Shown one piece after another: positions 45,786 to 59,218 of a stretch of 64,000 nucleotides of DNA. Where the stretch lies: the NCBI GenBank assembly GCA_021397835.1, contig JAJFZO010000087.1, positions 1,240,001 to 1,304,000 of the forward strand, read 5' to 3'. This DNA comes from Moringa oleifera. Lineage: Eukaryota > Streptophyta > Magnoliopsida > Brassicales > Moringaceae. The translations under genes were made by a program, and so were the position numbers. Each line of letters starts with the position of its first letter. Positions within the stretch are counted from its first letter, which is position 1. Under the pieces are notes generated by a model. That model saw only the letters and a program-made list of their open reading frames with translations, was not told the origin of the DNA and made no database searches.

Positions 45786-48700
45786 ATGAGGAAGTGGACG
45801 ATCCCTTCCGTTCTGTTTCTCCTTTGTCTTCTCTTTCTCCTGCCAGATCAAGGTAAGCTAGGGTTTGTTCTTTCCTCTTTTCTTTTCTGAAGATGAACAT
45901 TTTTATTTTACTTTTCCAATGCAAGTTTACTCGTAGAATGCCTTTTCTGTGATTTTCCAGATTTATTATTCGCCAATGCAAGTTTTTGTTTGTTTTCGTA
46001 GTTGGAAGTGTAGTTATACTGTGTATTGAAATATGAACTGTGTAAGTATTCGGCTTAAAGCCTGGATTTGAATCCATATTGGCATTAGTAATCTGTAGAG
46101 GTTTTTAAAATTTCAATTCTTACTTTATTCAAGAAACTGTTTTAGGAGTTGACTTAGGATCCGAGTCTCCCTCTGTTTGCATTAATAATTTCGTCTAAGA
46201 TTTAGATTTTGTTTTCTAATTTCGGGATGGAATCTGTGACTTCACAGGGAGGAAGTTACAAGCAAATGCAGAAGGTAGTTCGGACGAGGTTGTAAATCCT
46301 CCAAAGGTTGAGGAGAAAGTTGGTGCTGTTCCAAGTGGTTTATCTACTGATTCTGATGTGGTAAAAAGGTATATAGGTTTCTGTTTAAACTACTATTATT
46401 GCACTTTTTATCATTCATGAACAAATGATAAAGTAGACATGCATTAATTTTGATTCAGGGAGGCTGAGTCAATCTCGAAGAAGTCCCTTCGCAGCAATGC
46501 GGAGAAGTTTGAGTTCCAGGCTGAGGTGTCTCGGCTCATGGATATCATCATCAACTCTCTTTACAGCAACAAGGATATTTTCTTGAGGGAGTTGATCTCC
46601 AATGCATCTGATGTAAGGATACATAAACTTTTCTGTACTGTTTCTATCAGATCATTGCTTTAAATCTGGTTTGAATTGTGAGCTTTTGAATTTCAGGCAC
46701 TCGACAAGATTAGGTTCCTTTCCCTTACAGACAAAGAGGTGTTAGGTGAAGGCGACAACACTAAGCTTGATATCCAGGTTAGTTCTACATATGGAGCTTT
46801 GTTATGCTAAAAGAAAAAGAAGCCTAATATGATCCTACCATGATGTAGATAAAGAGACAGTTGCAGTATTTCTTGTAGATTTTGTTTGATCTTAGATAAA
46901 GAAGTTTTAGTGCTTCATGCCAGTTATAAAGTAAAGGTCCTCAGTGAATTTAGTGAAATGATGTCAATCTTATAGAATGATATTTGTGAAGTCTCATGCA
47001 TTGAGCAGTTACCGCTTTCTTATTCATCATATCTTTGTATGTATTGCAATGTGCAGATTAAGTTAGACAAAGAAAAGAAAATTCTTTCTATTCGCGACAG
47101 AGGCATAGGAATGACAAAGGAAGATTTGATCAAGAACCTGGGTACCATAGCAAAATCAGGAACTTCTGGTATGTATTCTTTGCGAGGGCTTAGTCGCCAT
47201 TTATGACATGCTAGTTCAATTGTTCTTAATTACTTGATGTTGAAAAGTTAGTAATCATATTTTTGTTTTTCTTTTCTTTCCATGTAGCATTTGTCGAAAA
47301 AATGCAGACAAGTGGAGATCTCAATCTCATTGGACAGTTTGGGGTTGGGTTTTACTCTGTCTATCTTGTTGCTGACTACGTCGAAGTGATTAGCAAACAT
47401 AATGATGACAAGCAGTGAGTCTTTCAAATTCATTTGACTTATTGTTAAGCTTAATTCTCCAATTGGTTTGAAGTTTGCAAGCTAAATTGGTCATAATTGT
47501 TTGGTTTTAAGGTATGTATGGGAATCAAAGGCTGATGGAGCATTTGCCATTTCTGAGGATACATGGAATGAGCCACTGGGTCGTGGAACTGAGATTAGAT
47601 TGCATCTCAGAGAGGAAGCTGGGGAGTATTTGGAGGAGTCCAAACTAAAAGTGAGTATCTTTAACATATTTGATTTCAATTACTGAGGTTTCCTTTTAAC
47701 TGTGATTGTAATGTTGCTGCTCAAGGGTCTACAAAAGAACATCATTTACTTTTACTAGAGTCATATCTGGTTTCCTGAATTTAAATAGGTAGAATCATTT
47801 CAGTTTGATGCTGTATGATTGCCTTATTTCACAAGTGATGCTAAATTTGTGGGCCTTTCTGACTCTTAACTGCCAGAATGATGTTACTGTTTGTTCCCTT
47901 TTCTGTTCCTTTACATTGAATCAGTGTAGGAGGATTTGTTTTCCACGTTCTTGTCATGTTACGTCTTAATTATTCTTGTCTACAGGATTTGGTAAAGAAA
48001 TATTCTGAATTCATTAACTTCCCCATCTATATGTGGGCAAGCAAAGAGGTTGATGTTGAGGTTCCTGCGGACGAGGATGAGTCAACTGATGAGGAGACTG
48101 GTATGCAGCACTCAAAGATGAACTGTTATACATGTTTCATATTATTGTCACATTACATATGCTCATGAAATTTCATGGTTTCCTTATTTTACTCACTTCT
48201 GCTAATGGCAGAAAGCACCCCTACTGAGGAAGAAGCTGAAGATGAAGATGCTGAGAAAAGTGAAGATGAAGAGACCGAGGAAAAACCTAAGACAAAGAAG
48301 GTGAAGGAAACCACCTATGAGTGGGAACTTCTGAATGATGTTAAGGCTATATGGTTGCGAAGTCCAAAAGAGGTGACAGATGAAGAATACACTAAATTCT
48401 ATCAATCTCTGGCCAAGGTGATTTGCGGTGTTAGTTATTAGAGGATGCTTTCTTGAGGTATTTATTATCCTTTCAAAAGTAGGGTTCTCTGACCTGTGTG
48501 TTGCTGTACAGGATTTTGGTGAAGACAAGCCTTTGGCATGGAGTCACTTCACTGCAGAAGGCGATGTTGAGTTTAAGGCTATTTTGTTTGTGCCTCCAAA
48601 GGCTCCTCATGATCTGTACGAGAGTTACTACAATACCAACAAAGCCAACTTTAAGTTATATGTTAGGAGGGTCTTCATCTCAGATGAATTTGATGAACTT

Positions 48701-51003
48701 TTGCCAAAATATCTGAGCTTCCTAAAGGTGATTTAGGACATGATAAATTCTTCAAATTTAATATAACTAGTGGGACATCGGAGACATTTAGTTTCATTAT
48801 GTGATTTTTTTTTGCCGATGTGGGCATATTGAGCAGGGTCTTGTTGATTCTGACACTCTGCCACTCAACGTATCTCGAGAAATGCTTCAACAACATGGTA
48901 GTTTAAAGACAATCAAGAAGAAACTTATCCGGAAGGCACTTGATATGATTCGCAGAATTGCTGAGGAGGATCCTGAAGAGATTGATGACAAAGACAGGAA
49001 AGGTGTGCTTTACCTGATTTGCCAACGCTTTCTGATTTAACTGGGAAATGATTCTTCTTATGACATAATTTTTAATGCAGTTCACTTGCCAACTTCTGTC
49101 CTATGATGCATAGTTTTTGTTGGTTTAGTTCTTACGATATTTAAAGTTCCTGGAATTATACTAATGGTTGCTCTTGTGCAGATGATGAGAAGTCTGCTGA
49201 AAGTGATGAAAAGAAGGGTCAATATAAAAAGTTTTGGGATAATTTTGGCAAGTCCATCAAACTTGGTATCATCGAGGATGCAGCTAACAGAAATCGCTTG
49301 GCCAAACTTCTCAGATTTGAGACGTATGCCACTGTTTTCAGCATCATATTCTAGTTCCTCAGGCAGCTTTCATATATATATATATATATATATGAAAGGC
49401 CAGTTTTTTCTTTGCATGGACAATAACTGATTGTGCTTGAATTATTTACAGCACAAAATCAGACGGAAAATTGACTTCTCTTGATCAGTACATCTCAAGA
49501 ATGAAAGCAGGGCAGAAGGATATCTTCTACATCACTGGAACTAGCAAGGAGCAATTGGAAAAATCTCCATTCCTTGAGCGGCTTAAGAAGAAGAATTATG
49601 AGGTACTTGCATGTGTCTTTGTATTCCTGCATATACTTCCTGATTCAGACTCATTGTTTCTGCCTCATCTTTTTTTCCCTCCTTCACTTCTGCATCTTTT
49701 ATTTCACTGAGTACTTGTTTTTTTCTTCGTGCTTACAGCTTACAAGTTTCTTTGGTTCATACTGTTTTGCAGGTTATATTTTTCACAGATCCAGTTGATG
49801 AATACCTGATGCAATATCTGATGGATTATGAAGACAAGAAGTTCCAGAATGTGTCAAAGGAGGGATTGAAACTTGGGAAAGACTCAAAAGTCAAGGAACT
49901 TAAGGAGTCATTCAAGGGGCTAACCAAATGGTTGAAGATTGTACTTAACAGTGAGAATGTGGATGATGTGAAAATTAGCAATCGCTTGGATAAAACTCCT
50001 TGTGTGGTTGTTACTTCAAAGTATGGATGGAGTGCAAATATGGAGAGGATCATGCAGTCTCAGACCCTATCAGATGCTAGCAAGCAAGCATATATGCGTG
50101 GCAAGAGGGTGCTTGAGATCAATCCAAGACATCCCATCATTAAGGAACTTCAGGAAAGAGTTGCGAAGGACCCTAAGGTACATTCAATTGTTTCCTACTT
50201 CATCTTGCAATTTTCACTAAGATCACTGTAGCAACCCATCTTTGACATGCTATATCTTCTTAGGGAGAGATGAGCTTAAATAGTCTTGCAATTATTGTCC
50301 TCCATGCATGTATGCATCTGACTGTAGGTAACTAAATAGGATGTTAGGGCGTCAACATGTAATATGAAGTGTCAGTATTTATGTTTCCCTGCTTTTATAG
50401 GGACATAGAAGTTGGTACCGAAATAGTTGTCTTAACATGCCATCTGGGGGCCTATGATGCCTGTGGAGTCACTGAGGAAAGGCAAAGGCAATGTTGTTGA
50501 CTATACTTGACAACATGACTCAGATTATTCTAGTTTCATGAGAAGGCCTTAAAAACAGGAAGTTAGTATTAACAATTGTGAAACCCAGTTAGAAGTAGGA
50601 AGGTGGCAAAGAAAGCTAAAGTCTCAATCACCCATTTTCCTAGTGGGCTGATTTAAATATTAAATATATGATTTAGGCTCTTGTTTCTGTTGTTAACATC
50701 AATGTGGACCTTCTTCAGGATATGGCCGTAAGGCAAACAGCACTCCTCATATACCAAACAGCATTGATGGAGAGTGGTTTCATGCTTGATGATCCCAAGG
50801 ACTTCGCTTCCCGCATCTACGATTCAGTCAAGTCCAGCCTAGACATTAGTCCTGATGCAGCAGTTGAGGAGGAAGATGATGATGCAGAAGAAGCTGAGAC
50901 TGAGACAGATACAAAAGATGCTGAAGCTACTCCCCAAGCCGAAGCTGATTTAGTCAAAGATGATGTGGAGACAGAACCATCTGCTGCAAAAGATGAGTTG
51001 TAG
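45786..51003 (+). CDS. SHD: Endoplasmin / ER HSP90 chaperone (SHEPHERD, GRP94, HSP90-7)
   Basis: ATP-driven chaperone of the ER lumen; in Arabidopsis it is needed for CLAVATA function and for pollen tube growth. Fifteen exons join in frame to 828 residues: 45786-45852, 46248-46368, 46459-46612, 46697-46777, 47057-47168, 47288-47414, 47512-47650, 47986-48100, 48212-48417, 48512-48727, 48837-49002, 49182-49323, 49452-49602, 49773-50177, 50719-51003. A signal peptide covers about 1-22. The ATPase domain has ELISNASD (107-114), DRGIGM (155-160) and GQFGVGFYS (194-202). A charged Glu-rich linker spans about 290-340. Middle and C-terminal dimerisation domains follow, then an acidic tail and KDEL (825-828), the ER-retention signal. 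Arabidopsis SHD is about 823 residues, and wording is near-identical along the length. An ERSE and TATA box precede it. Tandem TATA repeats lie in intron 12. Splice sites are GT-AG throughout. Confidence 0.96.
49372..49393. repeat. (AT)n microsatellite in SHEPHERD intron 12
   Basis: Eleven uninterrupted AT dinucleotides in the 128-bp intron between exons 12 and 13. Likely polymorphic. Confidence 0.85.
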
Positions 51004-53261
51004 ATGCCTGAAGCAGGGGGTTACTCTTCTATCCCCATGAAGTAATTTTTTCTTCCTTAGGCTGGACACTTGAGAAAACCCCAAGATTCTGTTTTATGCT
51101 ATTGCACTTTCAGTTTGTGAAACTCTAATGAAAGTAAACGTTAGATGTTAGAGTTAATTGTAACCCTAGTCACCTGGAATTTTCCCTTCAGCCTTTGATG
51201 AGGGTGGAGAAATGGAAATTATGCTTTTTGCCTATTTTTCAGTCAACAGTCTCTCTTTCCATACTCTTAAATTCTGGGTACTACAGCTCAAATCTCTGGA
51301 TCCACAACTTATCTGTGGGCCAACTGGGTTTCTTTCAGTGATACGAAGGGTGAACCTGAGGTGTGATCATGTTGTGGGTAGTGGAAAATTTTATATTCAT
51401 AATATGACGTCTCTATTTTCACATGATCTTACCTTTTATTTTTAACTTTAATTTTGTCTGCACAAAACATTTAACATCCGGATTTTTGAATGGTTATTTT
51501 CTCCAATTGTTTATTTGGACATTCTCTTGCCAATTCTGAGTTCTTCATACTTATTACCAACTAAATCAAGTCTATCCAAGCCGGCTGAATCTTGTCCAGA
51601 GCAGCTCTTGGGCCAGAGAGCCGAAATTTCCAGGCCGTCGTGGCTGACAAACTTTGGATTCCAAGGTTGCCCATGGCTTCAGGTGCAAAGGCCCATCGAT
51701 GGGTTGATTTCCCGCAAAGAGGTCATCAGAGTGATCTTCTTGTAAAGAAAAGATTCCCTATTTATATAGCGATTAAATCTGGAGGGACCAGAACAGTGAT
51801 TCCTGCATTCCATTGAAGCCGCCCAAGAATAAACAAAAGACCCATTCCCCAAAACGAGTGCCAAAGAAAGCAAGCAGATATGATTCTTTACGGATCGGTG
51901 ACTGCATGTAAGGTTCTCTTCCATCATTGACCTTAAAACTTCCGCTCTAATTTTGTCAGTGACGATGACATTTCAATATCTCTTTTTGACCATTTTTCCA
52001 ATCTCCCCGCCACTAATTTCACGTCCTGTTATTCCTACACGACGCTCTCCTTTAAAGGTTGCCCATCAAATATTTGAGAAATTGCATTCTTAATGCCAGG
52101 CCAAATTTGTTCGGTACTTAGCACTAATGGAAGTTAAAACAGATTCGAGTTCGATTTCTATTGAAGCTTTACTTTACTTGAGAAAGGAGATTTTTCTGTC
52201 TGTTCCGGATCTCGTTGATTAATCTACTAGATCCAAAACTAAAAATGTCAGGGAAAATATCCTTGTTAAAGAGCAAAAGAAGACAACTTCGATGACAAAT
52301 AAAGATTTACTTTCAGGCTTCAGTAGTAATGGTCCTTGCCTCACACATTCCTTGGGAATCTTTACCTTTCTATCACAATTGTGAAATAGAAAAAGATCAA
52401 AGCAACAAGTCCCAACTTTCCCATGAATGCTATTTCTTTTCCTGGATTCTATCGATTTCTTCCAGCCAAGTCTCACTAACTTGTCATCATCCACGATCCA
52501 TCTTTAGATTTGTCAGATTGATTATAGTAAACCTCAAGGAAAGATGATTCATGCTTCCATCTACTTTGGTGTCATTTAATACTTGAAAATGAAAGAAAAT
52601 TCAATCAGAAAACATGATGGATATTTTGCCCATTTCCAGTCAGACGCCATAATTGCGCTTCTTTATTGCAGGGGAGAAGAAACTACCAAGCTTGCAATTC
52701 CAGCAAAGTAGGGCTTCTTCCTTTAGCAGGCAGCATCAACCAACCCACCAACCATATTGCTCAAATTCTCAGGAAAGCCAACACCTTTTCTTCATTTCCA
52801 TCCAAGATCAATTAAAATAATCATTTAAGCAAAATAAAGATTCAATTTGTTCGTAATCAAAAGTGGACTCATAGATCAAATTTAAAAAAATTAATGTAAG
52901 TGTTCACCTGTAAGTCAGCTTTAAGTTCGAATCTCTTCATGATTATTTTCCTGATTCTTAACTTTAAAATCCAATAAAAATGAGTTTGTCGTTCCTTAGT
53001 CCAATTTTTCAATCCCATTTCCTCAATCATAAAATAATAATAATAATAAATAATCAACTTTTGATCCTCATAGATGTCTTTTCCTTCCTAATCTCTTAGC
53101 TTTCAGAGTACAAATCCTTCATAAACTAACTCAGAAAACAGAAAAACAAGTATATGTTATGCCTCCAAATAATCTGTACACAGTCGCCTAGAAAATGTCA
53201 GACCCAAAGTTTCTCCTATTAACTACCCAGCTGCAAGAGCTTAGTGAGAAAGAAATCTCAT
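51004..53261. other. Intergenic region between SHEPHERD and the thaumatin-like gene
   Basis: From 51004 to about 51250 is probable SHEPHERD 3' UTR. The rest is of moderate GC, unlike the AT-rich spacers. A stretch at 51515-51830 is GC-richer with overlapping open frames on both strands but no recognised domain. The two genes are convergent, so this region should hold both 3' UTRs. No RNA gene is seen. Confidence 0.45.
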
Positions 53262-54671
53262 CTATGGAAAGATCCCAAAGAAGAGGAAGGAAACTGCAAA
53301 ACTCATCACTGGGTATTGGAAATTAGGGTGAGAAAATGTCTTTGATGAGCCTCCGGTGACAAAGCTCGGCAGCCATCCACTGACTTGCAGTGGCAAATCT
53401 CCTGACCCGGAACTTGATTCACTTGCTGTGCCTGTTGCAGGTGACGTATTGCTTGCAGATTTTTGGCTGCAGAAGAAAAAACACGTTGAACCCAAATTAA
53501 ATCAAATTAAAATATGTTCAATTAAGCTGTTTATTTGATCACATTTAGTGATTTTTCTTTTCCGGATCACAAGAAAATGTGATAGATTCTTGGCTTGTTG
53601 ATTACAAAAGAGGAAAGTGAGTGGAAAGTTGTGTAAAGAAGAGAGCATTTTCAGATTCAACTTAGAATCTCAGAACGAGAAGCAACAGCAGTGGGGAAAA
53701 GGAGATAGTGATCGAAAGATGGGAAAAGAAAATGTCCACCCAAACACCCAGAAAAGAAAAGGAGAGAAAATCAAGGAAACATGAGGAAAAAGAGGGAAAA
53801 TCAAAATACCCAAATGTAGTTTAATTCCTACCTTGTTGATGAAGGGCAGAATGTAATCGTATAATCTGCTCCTGTACACGTAAAAGTACTCGTAGCATCA
53901 TCGTACGCGTAGCTATACGATCTGGGACACGCGGATTTGAATATTTCCGAGTACACTGACGGCTTACAAGTGGCGGGTGAACCGTATGCGCCATTGCAAC
54001 AGTACTCGGGGCTCCCGAAAGCCTCGCAGGCACTCTTGCATCCCTCGCCCGACCCGAACCGCAGCTCCGCTGGGCATCTCTGGTTCAAGTCGGTGACGCA
54101 ACCGGTAGACAGACAAGTACCCGACCCGCCACTTGCGTCGACAATCAACGGTAGATTATACCCGTCGACTAAGCTGACGTCGTAGAAGTCTTGAGTGCCC
54201 GACCCGACTGTGAACTCTGCGAGGGTGGCGGGTGGGTGAGCTGTGGCTCCATTGCACTCGATTTGGTTGGATCCACAGTCACCTGTTTGGCAGCTGCCTT
54301 GACCTGTGTTCGGGTCGAACAAGCAGCCGGTTCGGCCCCAGAACCTGCCGGACCAGTTAGGCGGCGCTTGAAAGGAGCGAGACCGACCAGATGGAAGCTC
54401 AAAGCCGGTGGTATCCAATCCATGGCTGCCGGCATTTGACAGAATTCCAGGCCATACTGTGTAGTCACACCTGTTAATGAGAGTAAATGTAGCTCCAGAT
54501 ACTCCTGTAAAGATAAAAACAGCACCCATTGATTACCATATTCGTGTATAACAACCAAGAAAAGAGATTAAAGATTGCAGAACAACGTTGTGTTTGAATG
54601 TTACCTTTGCAGAATATGAACGCAATGAGACAGATACACAATGAAGGAGAACCAGAGAAAACCAGACCCAT
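53262..54671 (-). CDS. Thaumatin-like (PR-5 family) protein with likely GPI-anchor tail
   Basis: Three exons on the minus strand, 54671-54605, 54504-53832 and 53466-53262, join in frame to 314 residues. Exon 1 encodes a hydrophobic secretion signal (MGLVFSGSP onward, ending FCK). Exon 2 holds the thaumatin domain (about 27-246), with the family signature GQGSCQTGDCGSNQIEC and all 16 conserved cysteines, ending YTITFCP. Exon 3 adds a Ser/Thr-rich stretch and a hydrophobic C-terminus (PVMSFAVSFLFFGIFP), the layout of a GPI-anchor signal. PR-5-like proteins act outside the cell in defence or cell-wall processes; many bind or cut beta-glucans, which I cannot test here. The neighbour SHEPHERD suggests correspondence to Arabidopsis TLP1. 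The third exon is inferred from a TTCTGCAG acceptor and a clean frame across the junction. Confidence 0.92.
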
Positions 54672-55150
54672 TTGAAAATACCCAACAAAAAAGCAGAGAT
54701 TATGTCTATATACGGGTTAATCTGTCGATGTGGGAGCACTCTTTAATATTCTTCTACTGGAAGCAAGCCTGCATTGTCTGTTAATCAAGAAGTAGGATAA
54801 GAACAGAGAGAACCAGCAGAGAGAGGGTGACCTCCTTGGCCTAATGGGTGGCTAAATAAAGAGAAGAAGAACCCAAAGTGAAGTGAGATTCGGTAATTAC
54901 CAAAACGGAACTCTTGATTCTGTTGGAAGAATTTCAAGAATAGAAATGCTGAATCAGAAGGGTTTTGATACAAAAAGGATTGTACAAGCTCCTCTATAGC
55001 GTCCATATATAATGTGGAAGACAACAGCAACCCATCGTGAAGCGGGGGCTAGTTTACTGTAGATTTTTTAGTCTTACTCAAAGTCTGCTATCACCCAATT
55101 GACGAAGGAAGAGCATCTTCTCCTCATTTAATCTTTACTATAACCCAATA
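54672..55150 (-). promoter_or_regulatory. Upstream region of the thaumatin-like gene
   Basis: Moderate GC. A TATATA sequence at about 55005-55012 is a possible minus-strand TATA box, which would imply a leader of roughly 300 bases. This is a weak call. Confidence 0.3.
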
Positions 55151-58100
55151 AAATAAGGCAAGAAGATCTCCACCGTTAATATGAGTGTATGTTAAATTTT
55201 TTAATAACAGGTATAATTTTTATATAATTTAATGTATTAATATAATAAAAAATATATATTTATTTTTATTAAATTATCGCACATTAAAATTATTTTTATA
55301 AAAAAATCAATACAGCACTATGTGCGTTAATTTATATTATATGATTTATTTATTTAATTATTTTGCATATGTTTATACTTTTGATTGATTTTAAAAAGCA
55401 AAACCATATCAATGAAACACACCTTAAAAAATATTTCAATATATAAATTAACTATGATTTTTCATAAAATAAATTTTATTAATAAGTATATTAGTGTCTT
55501 AACCAGCAGTATATTATTAAAATTATTCATTTTAGAATTTTAATAATTACAGACATATATATTTAAAATTTTTAAGACGTATTTGTAAGATGTAGTAATT
55601 CAAATTTTCGTATATTATTTAAAAATTTAATTATTGAATTATTCGAACCTCATCAGATATCCAAAAAGTTATATAAATAAACTTTACCCTTTACAGTTTT
55701 CATAATCCATGAGCTAGTTATAATATTAATACTAATAATCGGACCATAAAAGAAATAAGAAAAGAAAGAGATGACTTCAATCCGTACCTTAAAGTTTGTC
55801 TAATTTCACATCTTTGTCTATTAAGAAAGATAAGATCACCATTGACCTTATTTCATCATCACTTTGATTTTATTTTACCAAAGATTACAAACCCTTTAAT
55901 TTGATCACAATAGTCACCTTTTTTTTTAATATCCTATAGTTTAATATGACAGAATTTATTGCATTTATATGGTCTATTTAGTACTTTCCATGAACATTCT
56001 TTCTATCATTATGTGGTCTTAATATGTCAAAACAATCTTTTCTTTTCTTTTCTTTTCTTTTTCCTTTTTATGTTTTGGGTCAAGGTCACCCTTGTTTCTG
56101 TTAACCTGTTTGGTAAGTCAGAATCTGCGAGAAAATTAAGATGACATGGTGAACAACGAAAGAAATAAGCATGTATAGTTACGTAAGCAGCCTTTAGGTC
56201 TCATCAATGGATAAAGCCACCGAATCTATGCCATTTTTAATGGTTCAATGAGGAAGACTTGTGTGTGGAATTGGAAAAGGCAGCTTAAATGATGTCATTT
56301 ACACTATAGAGAAAGCAAAGAAATCACAAATTATTACACTTTTGTTTCCTTGTGGTTTCTCTATAAATTCTTCTATTCACATCACACTAATTAATCATAA
56401 AAGAATAATGAAAAATATTCATAAATTATTATAATTCGTTAAATTTTTTAATTATTAAAAATTTATATTAAAAAATAATATAAATAAATCATCATAAAAT
56501 TCATTTTTATTTGGAATATATTTGGGATGGATGATGATATTATATATACATTAAAATTCTCTTTCATTGAGTTTTTTTAAATTGTAATTTTTTTAATAAT
56601 TTAAAATAAAATAATAAATAATAATTTAAATTATTAACTTTATTAAATAACTATTTATAATAATTTTATTAAAAATTGATTACGACTTAAAAAATAATCT
56701 TAATCTATTATATACATATAGATACTTAACCGGACCAATAATAAAAAATCACATTATCATAATAAAAATAGATAAATCAAAACATGATATATGGAACATA
56801 ACTGTTACCTCAGCTCCATAGAGTACCCATGCCACCTTAATTCAGAATTTTCGAGATAAATGACGTGAGAATAAGTCAAAAATTTAAATTCAAATTGATT
56901 GAATTTAAATTTAAAATAAATTTCAAATGATAACAGATAATAATATTAATACTATATCAAAATAATAAACTCTTTGTTAAATAAATTAGAAACTTACTTA
57001 AAGCCATAGATATATATTATGTTCATAACTTGCTTTTATTATAATATTCTTGCTTGCATAATATTCAGCGCAAAAACTTTATAAAAATTAAACATAACGG
57101 GCATTACTAAAATCATTTGATTCCAAAGTGTGACAATGACTAGCAAATACAACCAAATTCCATGGGTCAATGATTATATCTCCACCATGCTTTACTTTGC
57201 CCCCAAATTCAGAAAGATTACTAAATAATAATCCTTTTAATTATTGTATCTCCAATTTAATTGGATATAAAAAATAATAATTATGGTTAATAATTACTTA
57301 TAAGACTTTAGGTTATAATTTCCATCCCCACTTGCACGTTTTGAGTGCAACTAATAATTCCAAAGATCGGTTTGATCATGACCAATAATTAACTATAAGC
57401 CATCATTGATTTTTCGATACGAAATCTAACTTATTCCGCTTAACAACGGTGTCTGAAAATATATGTCTGAGAATCTAAGCTTTTTTTTTTTTTTTTTTCA
57501 TTCTATGTTTTAATAATCAATAACATTATCTTCCGTATCAAACCTCTTTGCCACTTTTTTCTACAAAGAATTAGATTCTGAAATGTTATGGAAAAAGTAA
57601 TATCAATCCTGTAAGATTTTTAGCTGTATAGTTGATGGTAATAATATTATCTTAATTTATGGTATATTATAAATGTTGGTTGTCTTAAATATTATTTTAA
57701 TTTTAAATTTTATTTATGAATAAAATTATTTATAGTTTTAAAATATATTTTTCAAAATTTTAAATTATATATGTGTTAATTTAAATTATAAAGTAAATGT
57801 TTATTTAAACAATTGTATCTAGAATTTTTTATTTGGTTTTATTTTAGATTTCATAAAATGAAAAATTAAGAATATTTAAATTTCAGATTTTGGTTTGAAA
57901 TTTTTTAATAAATGATAAATAAATATTTAGATTATTATCACAATAAATTTTAAATTTTTTAAATATTATATATGTATTAATTTTTTGTTAATTTTTTTAA
58001 AAAATTCATAAAAATAAATTATAAATAAAAAATTATTTAAATTTAAAAAATAAATTCACAATTAAGGGTAAATTTATTCAAATTATTTTTAAAATATTTA

Positions 58101-58767
58101 AATAATAAAATATTATTAGTTTTTTAAAATTTATTTAAATTATAGTTCAATGAATCATTTTGAAACACTCAGGGTAGGTTTCAACCGATAATTTAAGATT
58201 TAAATTTAAAAAATATGCATAATTTTAAATTTTTATATTTATTTTACAAATTTTTTAATAAATATAAAATTAAAATATTATCAAATGGTTACAGAGCACA
58301 TAAGTTTTTGAAGATGATATCATCATCTGCATTGGTTTATTTTAGTAAAATAAATTAATAAATAAATAAAATATTAGAAAAGGACATAAATGGCGTTTGT
58401 TAATTATGAATTATTGGAAGAAGTATATTTTTGTTTTTTCCGAGTTGTCAGTTGAAGTGAAAACCGAAAACACTGAAAATGCTGCCGTGACGGGATGAGG
58501 AACTTCTCTTTCCATGCAGCGAGACGTTGGACTTGGACCTCGTGGGACGGTGGCTTCTAGCTTCCTTAGTCGGCCACGTGTCTGACGGTGTTTAAGCATC
58601 CCAATGAGACACGTTCTCCGTGGCTAACGCCGTCAGCCTGCACCGTCCGACTTCTGATCCGGGCCTTGCGCCGTGCATCATTGCCTTAACAATGGTTACT
58701 AAACATGAGGACAGAGTCTTTATTTTTCTTTACTTATCTCAACGCATATATAATATAATATAAATTA

Positions 58768-59218
58768 AGAATTATATAAATTTTAATGTTGATTTTTATT
58801 ATTAAATAAATTCAAATATTTAAAAAATAATAAATTAAAATTGAATTGATTAATTTAATTTAATTAAAAATTGTTTTTTATTGTTAAAATGCATTGAAAG
58901 ATAATTTAAATAAATCCTATGTTACATTTTGAGTTAATCTGTTGAATATGAATAACTTTTTAAAGTTATTTTTTATGAATTTTTTAAATTCTGATAACAT
59001 AATTTTTTTTAAAAAATATTTTTAGTATTAAAAAATATTTTTTATTATGATAATTTAAGTATTTTTTATATTTAAGAAAATAAATAAAATTAATTGTATA
59101 AATTTTTTAATTTTAATAATTTTAATTTTTAAAATAAATTTAATTTGATGTAAATTAATAAATTATGATGGTTTATTTAATAGTATAAAATAAATATTAA
59201 AATTTTATAATTTTTTTA
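58768..59218. repeat. AT-rich element with imperfect terminal inverted repeats
   Basis: The left end (AATTATATAAATTTTAATGT, continuing TGATTTTTATTATTAAATAAA) and the inverted right end (AAATTATAAAATTTTAATAT, continuing TTATTTTATACTATTAAATAAA) agree over about 45 bp. Length is about 450 bp. It lies between the two GC-rich islands and has no ORF. Confidence 0.5.

Noticed and set aside
52915..52945. tRNA-like B-box (AAGTTCGAATCT)
   Set aside because: No matching A-box, acceptor stem or cloverleaf can be drawn around it.
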